From an uncultured Prevotella sp. (lineage in GTDB: Bacteria > Bacteroidota > Bacteroidia > Bacteroidales > Bacteroidaceae), in NCBI GenBank assembly GCA_938018155.1, contig CALIIG010000100.1:1-9186 (forward strand): a stretch of DNA of 9,186 nt. Direction: 5' to 3'. Every line of letters begins with the position of its first letter. The stretch's first letter is position 1. The notes under the pieces are model-generated. The model saw only the letters and a list, made by a program, of their open reading frames with translations, made no database searches and was not told the DNA's origin. Below are positions 7,047 through 9,186 of the stretch, piece after piece. Both the position numbers and the translations under genes were made by a program.

Positions 7047-7066
7047 GCCTTGGGGCTGATTTTTTT
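7042..7066 (+). terminator. orphan intrinsic terminator
   Basis: AATCAGCC (7042-7049) and GGCTGATT (7054-7061) form a perfect 8-base-pair stem with a TTGG loop, followed by an unbroken T-run to 7066. It is a textbook plus-strand terminator, yet no plus-strand gene lies between 2048 and 7041. The gene it should end has evidently been left behind on the streptococcal side of the join. Confidence 0.75.
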
Positions 7067-7078
7067 GCCCTTTCGCTA

Positions 7079-7087
7079 TGATAAAAT
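7079..7087 (+). promoter_or_regulatory. extended -10 promoter of the PspC-domain gene
   Basis: TGATAAAAT (TG at 7079-7080, TAAAAT at 7082-7087) is a good extended -10 for a low-G+C Firmicute. There is no convincing -35; the T-run of the preceding terminator lies where it would be expected, and extended -10 promoters can work without one. Transcription would start near 7094, about 25 bases before the ATG at 7119. Confidence 0.5.
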
Positions 7088-7118
7088 GAAGGAAAGAATG
7101 AGAGTTGAGGTCATCATC

Positions 7119-7391
7119 ATGAAAACTAAATTTTATAAATTAAGAAGAAACCGAGTGATTTCAGGGGTTTTGTCGGGACTGGCCGATAAATTCAATTTTG
7201 ATCTTGGTTTGTTACGCTTTTTATTCATTATCTTTACAGTTTCCAATTTTGGCTTAGGCATTTTGATTTATATTTTGCTGGCTGTCGTGATGCCTTACAA
7301 GGAAGATGTGGAAGCGGAAATGTATGGAACAGGTCCTCGTAAAATGAAAGATGCTGAGCCAATCAATGACAATGACGGCTGGTTCTGGTAA
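7119..7391 (+). CDS. PspC-domain small membrane protein
   Basis: A 90-residue integral membrane protein of the phage-shock-protein C domain family. The basic N-terminus FYKLRRNRVISGVLSGLADKF (residues 5-25) is the PspC signature, with a turn around Gly16-Gly20, followed by hydrophobic residues from about 31 to 58 that could form one or two helices. The soluble tail is acidic and ends in DGWFW. PspC proteins in enterobacteria sense envelope stress with PspA and PspB; small single-domain versions in Firmicutes are poorly characterised. This is unrelated to the pneumococcal choline-binding surface protein that shares the name. I chose the ATG at 7119 because TGAGG at 7106-7110 is well placed and the protein then starts at the family's usual MKxKFYK. 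In-frame ATGs at 7086 and 7098 are possible, but the first overlaps the -10. The gene stands alone between two terminators. Confidence 0.8.
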   Translation: MKTKFYKLRRNRVISGVLSGLADKFNFDLGLLRFLFIIFTVSNFGLGILIYILLAVVMPYKEDVEAEMYGTGPRKMKDAEPINDNDGWFW

Positions 7392-7404
7392 TTATGAAAG
7401 AGAG

Positions 7405-7429
7405 ATTCGGGTAGTGTTCCCGAATTTTT
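7405..7429 (+). terminator. intrinsic terminator after the PspC-domain gene
   Basis: ATTCGGG (7405-7411) pairs perfectly with CCCGAAT (7419-7425) around a 7-base loop, and TTTT follows to 7429. It starts 14 bases after the stop codon of the small membrane-protein gene and isolates that gene from the NUDIX gene downstream. Confidence 0.8.
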
Positions 7430-7539
7430 GTTCGATCCCAATATAAAGGAATTGAAAAACACGAGAATCTAGGGAAGCGCAGCTGACGGAACCTGGAAGC
7501 TGCTACCGAAAGATGAATGACGTTATCCAAGGAGGAAAT
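7430..7539 (+). other. non-coding leader with two competing stems
   Basis: No reading frame is credible in these 110 bases. GCAGCT (7479-7484) can pair with AGCTGC (7498-7503). A second stem, TCTAGG (7468-7473) with CCTGGA (7492-7497), allowing one G-U pair, crosses the first, so the two are probably alternatives. The stretch ends in a strong ribosome site, AAGGAGG at 7529-7535. I find no convincing promoter; TATAAA at 7442-7447 has no partner at the right distance. It could be a regulated leader, a decayed repeat or plain spacer, and I recognise no known riboswitch class. Confidence 0.35.
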
Positions 7540-8055
7540 ATGACAGAGGTTTGGAATGCCTATGACTTGAATCGAAATCAGCTCCCGCATCTCCTAGTTC
7601 GAGGAGAAAAAATTCCTGAAGGGCAATTTCATCTCTGTGTCAATGTCTTGGTCCGTCACCAAGATGGTGATATTCTTTTTATGCGGCGGTCAGCAAATAA
7701 AAGCCTCTATCCTGGCTACTACGAGTTTGGAGCGGGAGGTAGTGTGCTGGCAGGAGAGGATAGTCAGACAGCCGCCCTGCGCGAATTAGAAGAAGAAACG
7801 GGTTATACAGGTGAGTTAGAACTGCTCTATGATTTCTATTCGGCGATTGGCTTTTGCAATGAGCGAATCAAACTTTATAGCGCTAGCCATTTGACAAAAG
7901 TTGAAAATCCTCGTCCACAAGATGAGGACGAGACCTTAGAACTCCATGAAGTGACCTTGGAAGAAGCGAAAGCTCTCCTTGCTAGTGGTGATATTTGTGA
8001 TGCAAAAACCATTATTGCACTTCAATATTGGGAAATGAAAATGAATCGAAGATAG
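7540..8055 (+). CDS. NUDIX hydrolase
   Basis: A cytoplasmic hydrolase of nucleoside diphosphates linked to another group (the X in NUDIX). The 171-residue protein carries a perfect NUDIX box at 67-89: Gly67, Glu73, then RELEEETGY at 81-89, fitting GX5EX7REUXEEXGU. The glutamates bind the catalytic divalent metal. The segment before the box ([22 protein letters not shown]) is typical of isopentenyl-diphosphate-isomerase-like or MutT-like NUDIX proteins. The substrate cannot be deduced. The ATG at 7540 has AAGGAGG just upstream; an in-frame ATG at 7513 would add nine residues that encode the ribosome site itself, so I reject it. macP follows after 10 bases, so the two are probably one transcript. 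In S. pneumoniae, as I recall, the same NUDIX gene sits after glmU and before macP and pfs; here glmU is not seen. Confidence 0.88.
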   Translation: MTEVWNAYDLNRNQLPHLLVRGEKIPEGQFHLCVNVLVRHQDGDILFMRRSANKSLYPGYYEFGAGGSVLAGEDSQTAALRELEEETGYTGELELLYDFYSAIGFCNERIKLYSASHLTKVENPRPQDEDETLELHEVTLEEAKALLASGDICDAKTIIALQYWEMKMNRR

Positions 8056-8065
8056 GGGGACGCTC

Positions 8066-8374
8066 ATGGGAAGACCTTTATTAACAGATGAAATGATTGA
8101 ACGGGCAAATCGTGGTGAAGATATTTCAGGTCCACCTTTGCATGATGAGGAAGAAACCAAAATTTTAAAAACGACTAGAAGTCAGTTTGGTGATTCTTCT
8201 CCAACTAGCGGTTTCAATCAAGATACACTTCAAATTGATGTAGAACCAACAGTGACCAAAAGTCGACGCATTGAAAATGCAAAACGCGGAGTATTCCAAG
8301 CGAAATTAAACAAAATTCTATTTTGGATTGTCCTGCTTTTGATGGCTTTGATTGCTGCTATTATTTGGCTATAA
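8066..8374 (+). CDS. macP: MacP, membrane activator of the cell-wall synthase PBP2a
   Basis: MacP is a small single-pass membrane protein needed in S. pneumoniae for the activity of the class A penicillin-binding protein PBP2a, and is itself controlled by the Ser/Thr kinase StkP. The 102 residues fit the family: conserved start [18 protein letters not shown] (1-18), SGPP (21-24), a polar cytoplasmic linker, a basic patch ([10 protein letters not shown]) and one C-terminal membrane helix (about 84-102, [19 protein letters not shown]). Thr31 in the EETK sequence is near the reported pneumococcal phosphosite (Thr32 as I recall it) and may be the equivalent. The ribosome site is AGGGGGA, directly overlapping the end of the NUDIX gene. 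The order NUDIX-macP-pfs is strong evidence for Streptococcus. Its stop codon is built into the downstream terminator stem. Confidence 0.85.
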   Translation: MGRPLLTDEMIERANRGEDISGPPLHDEEETKILKTTRSQFGDSSPTSGFNQDTLQIDVEPTVTKSRRIENAKRGVFQAKLNKILFWIVLLLMALIAAIIWL

Positions 8375-8404
8375 AAAGCGATAAGCTCGACTTTCGCTTT
8401 TTTT
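8373..8404 (+). terminator. terminator overlapping the macP stop codon
   Basis: AAAAAGCGA (8373-8381) pairs with TCGCTTTTT (8394-8402). After a one-base bulge, AAG (8383-8385) pairs with CTT (8391-8393) above a short loop, and the T-run continues to 8404. The last two bases of the macP TAA lie in the left arm. It should end most NUDIX-macP transcripts before pfs. The A-tract on the left could also let it act on the minus strand. Confidence 0.75.
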
Positions 8405-8405
8405 G

Positions 8406-8414
8406 TGATAGAAT
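8406..8414 (+). promoter_or_regulatory. candidate extended -10 before mtnN
   Basis: TGATAGAAT (8406-8414) resembles the extended -10 of the PspC-domain gene and follows directly on a terminator T-run in the same way. The predicted start near 8420 falls at the end of the ribosome site AGAGG (8416-8420), only about six bases before the ATG. A transcript from here would thus be almost leaderless, so either readthrough supplies the gene or this element is coincidental. Confidence 0.35.
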
Positions 8415-8425
8415 GAGAGGAAATA

Positions 8426-9118
8426 ATGAAAATCGGAATTATTGCGGCCATGCCTGAGGAACTAAAAATCTTAGTGGAAAACTTGGAAAATGCCGAAAAG
8501 CACTTACGTTTGGGGCATGTTTATCATACGGGAAGTATCGGTTATCATGAAGTTGTGCTGGTGGAAAGCGGGATCGGCAAGGTCATGTCTGCTATGAGCG
8601 TAGCTGTTTTGGTCAATGAGTTTAAAGTGACGGCTGTCATCAATACGGGTTCTGCTGGTGCGGTAGCCGAAGGTTTGCAAATCGGCGATGTTGTAGTGGC
8701 TGATCGGCTAGTGTACCACGATGTAGATGTAACAGCTTTTGGCTATGAATACGGACAAATGGCGCGCCAGCCACTGTATTTTGAAGCGAGCCGCTATTTG
8801 GTTTCTGAGATGAGGAAGCTTTTAGAAAAGACACATCAGACAAGTCGCGTTGGCTTGATTGCAACAGGGGACAGTTTTATTGCGGGCCAAGACAAGATTC
8901 AAGCCATTAAGCAGCATTTTCCAGATGTTTTAGCGGTAGAAATGGAAGGAGCAGCCATTGCGCAAGCGACCCATTCTATCGGTCTGCCTTTTATGGTCAT
9001 TCGTGCCATGAGCGACACAGCTAGCCATGATGCCAATGTCACTTTTGATGAGTTCATTCTTGAAGCTGGTAAACGTTCTGCAGAAACACTGATTCAGTTT
9101 CTGAAAGAGTTGGTTTAG
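8426..9118 (+). CDS. mtnN: 5'-methylthioadenosine/S-adenosylhomocysteine nucleosidase
   Basis: Also called Pfs or MTAN. This cytoplasmic enzyme removes adenine from methylthioadenosine and S-adenosylhomocysteine, which detoxifies these methyl-cycle by-products and gives the S-ribosylhomocysteine that LuxS turns into homocysteine and the AI-2 precursor. The 230 residues are the full family length and line up with the E. coli numbering without gaps at the key sites: Glu12 (in AAMPEE), the phosphorylase-family glycine stretch INTGSAGAV (72-80), Met173-Glu174 in MEGAAIAQ, and the catalytic Asp197 in SDTA. The ribosome site is AGAGG at 8416-8420. It follows macP after a terminator, the same neighbour as in pneumococcus. 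No defect is visible, so the enzyme should be active. Confidence 0.96.
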   Translation: MKIGIIAAMPEELKILVENLENAEKHLRLGHVYHTGSIGYHEVVLVESGIGKVMSAMSVAVLVNEFKVTAVINTGSAGAVAEGLQIGDVVVADRLVYHDVDVTAFGYEYGQMARQPLYFEASRYLVSEMRKLLEKTHQTSRVGLIATGDSFIAGQDKIQAIKQHFPDVLAVEMEGAAIAQATHSIGLPFMVIRAMSDTASHDANVTFDEFILEAGKRSAETLIQFLKELV

Positions 9119-9135
9119 ATAGAGGAGGAGATATT

Positions 9136-9186
9136 ATGTACAAAGAGTCGTATTTTGATGGTGGTCTATTTTCGTACATTGGTCAT
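9136..9186 (+). CDS. 5' end of an unidentified gene, cut by the window end
   Basis: Seventeen codons, MYKESYFDGGLFSYIGH, follow a strong ribosome site (GAGGAGG, 9122-9128) 18 bases after the mtnN stop. The tight spacing suggests co-transcription with mtnN. The start resembles small membrane proteins with a YFDGGLFSYIG-type opening found in Streptococcus, but this is too little sequence to name a family. Confidence 0.55.
   Translation, partial: MYKESYFDGGLFSYIGH

Noticed and set aside
7036..7066. Integration site of a phage or mobile element at the junction
   Set aside because: No integrase, tRNA, target duplication or terminal repeat is present; the only palindrome is an ordinary terminator with a T-run.
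7430..7530. Streptococcal BOX-type repeat in the leader
   Set aside because: Some short stretches (GAAAA, CTAGG, AAGC) recall BOX elements, but the diagnostic boxA and boxC ends are not present.
7363..7590. 75-codon minus-strand frame across the leader before the NUDIX gene
   Set aside because: It overlaps a terminator hairpin and the ends of two real genes and has no ribosome site or domain.

Overview
The window joins DNA from two unrelated bacteria, and the most notable thing in it is the join near base 7041. Bases 1 to about 7041 look like a Prevotella-type member of the Bacteroidetes. The evidence is Bacteroidetes-style promoters (TAnnTTTG with an upstream TTTG), few Shine-Dalgarno sequences, several lipoproteins with Bacteroidetes-type signal peptides, and a DUF4369/TlpA protein typical of that phylum. 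Bases from about 7042 to 9186 look like Streptococcus. They have strong GGAGG ribosome sites, U-tailed terminators, extended -10 promoters, lower G+C, and the gene run NUDIX hydrolase, macP, mtnN(pfs), which is a streptococcal chromosomal arrangement.

Bacteroidetes part. A plus-strand Zn/Cd/Pb-type P1B ATPase (152-2047) lies behind a compact promoter whose spacer carries three alternating GTTGC/GCAAC half-sites, a likely metal-responsive operator. It converges on a minus-strand run read from right to left: a redox-dead TlpA-like lipoprotein (4270-5271), the ComM/YifB AAA+ ATPase (2699-4246) and a small lipoprotein of unknown function (2052-2642). The gaps in this run are 23 and about 50 bases, so it may be one transcript. 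A shared hairpin at 2037-2057 contains both converging stop codons. Further right, a minus-strand lipoprotein with an OmpA-like motif and TPR repeats (5386 to about 7041) ends in a long hairpin. Its signal peptide is intact back to the hydrophobic core, then runs without any start codon into the other organism's DNA.

Streptococcus part. An orphan plus-strand terminator (7042-7066) starts exactly at the junction and is followed by an extended -10, a small PspC-domain membrane protein (7119-7391) and its terminator. A non-coding stretch of about 110 bases with two competing hairpins precedes the NUDIX hydrolase (7540-8055), which is followed by macP (8066-8374, membrane activator of the cell-wall synthase PBP2a), a terminator, and mtnN/pfs (8426-9118, MTA/SAH nucleosidase of the methyl cycle and AI-2 pathway). 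The first 17 codons of another gene run off the end.

I do not see a new defence, mobile or biosynthetic system. There is no integrase, IS element, att-like repeat, CRISPR array or tRNA at the junction, and the cut falls within a signal peptide. Mis-assembly or a chimeric clone from an oral-type community therefore seems much more likely than natural transfer. The other observations worth checking are the three-half-site operator, the thioredoxin-like protein lacking both active-site cysteines, the convergent hairpin and the unexplained leader before the NUDIX gene.
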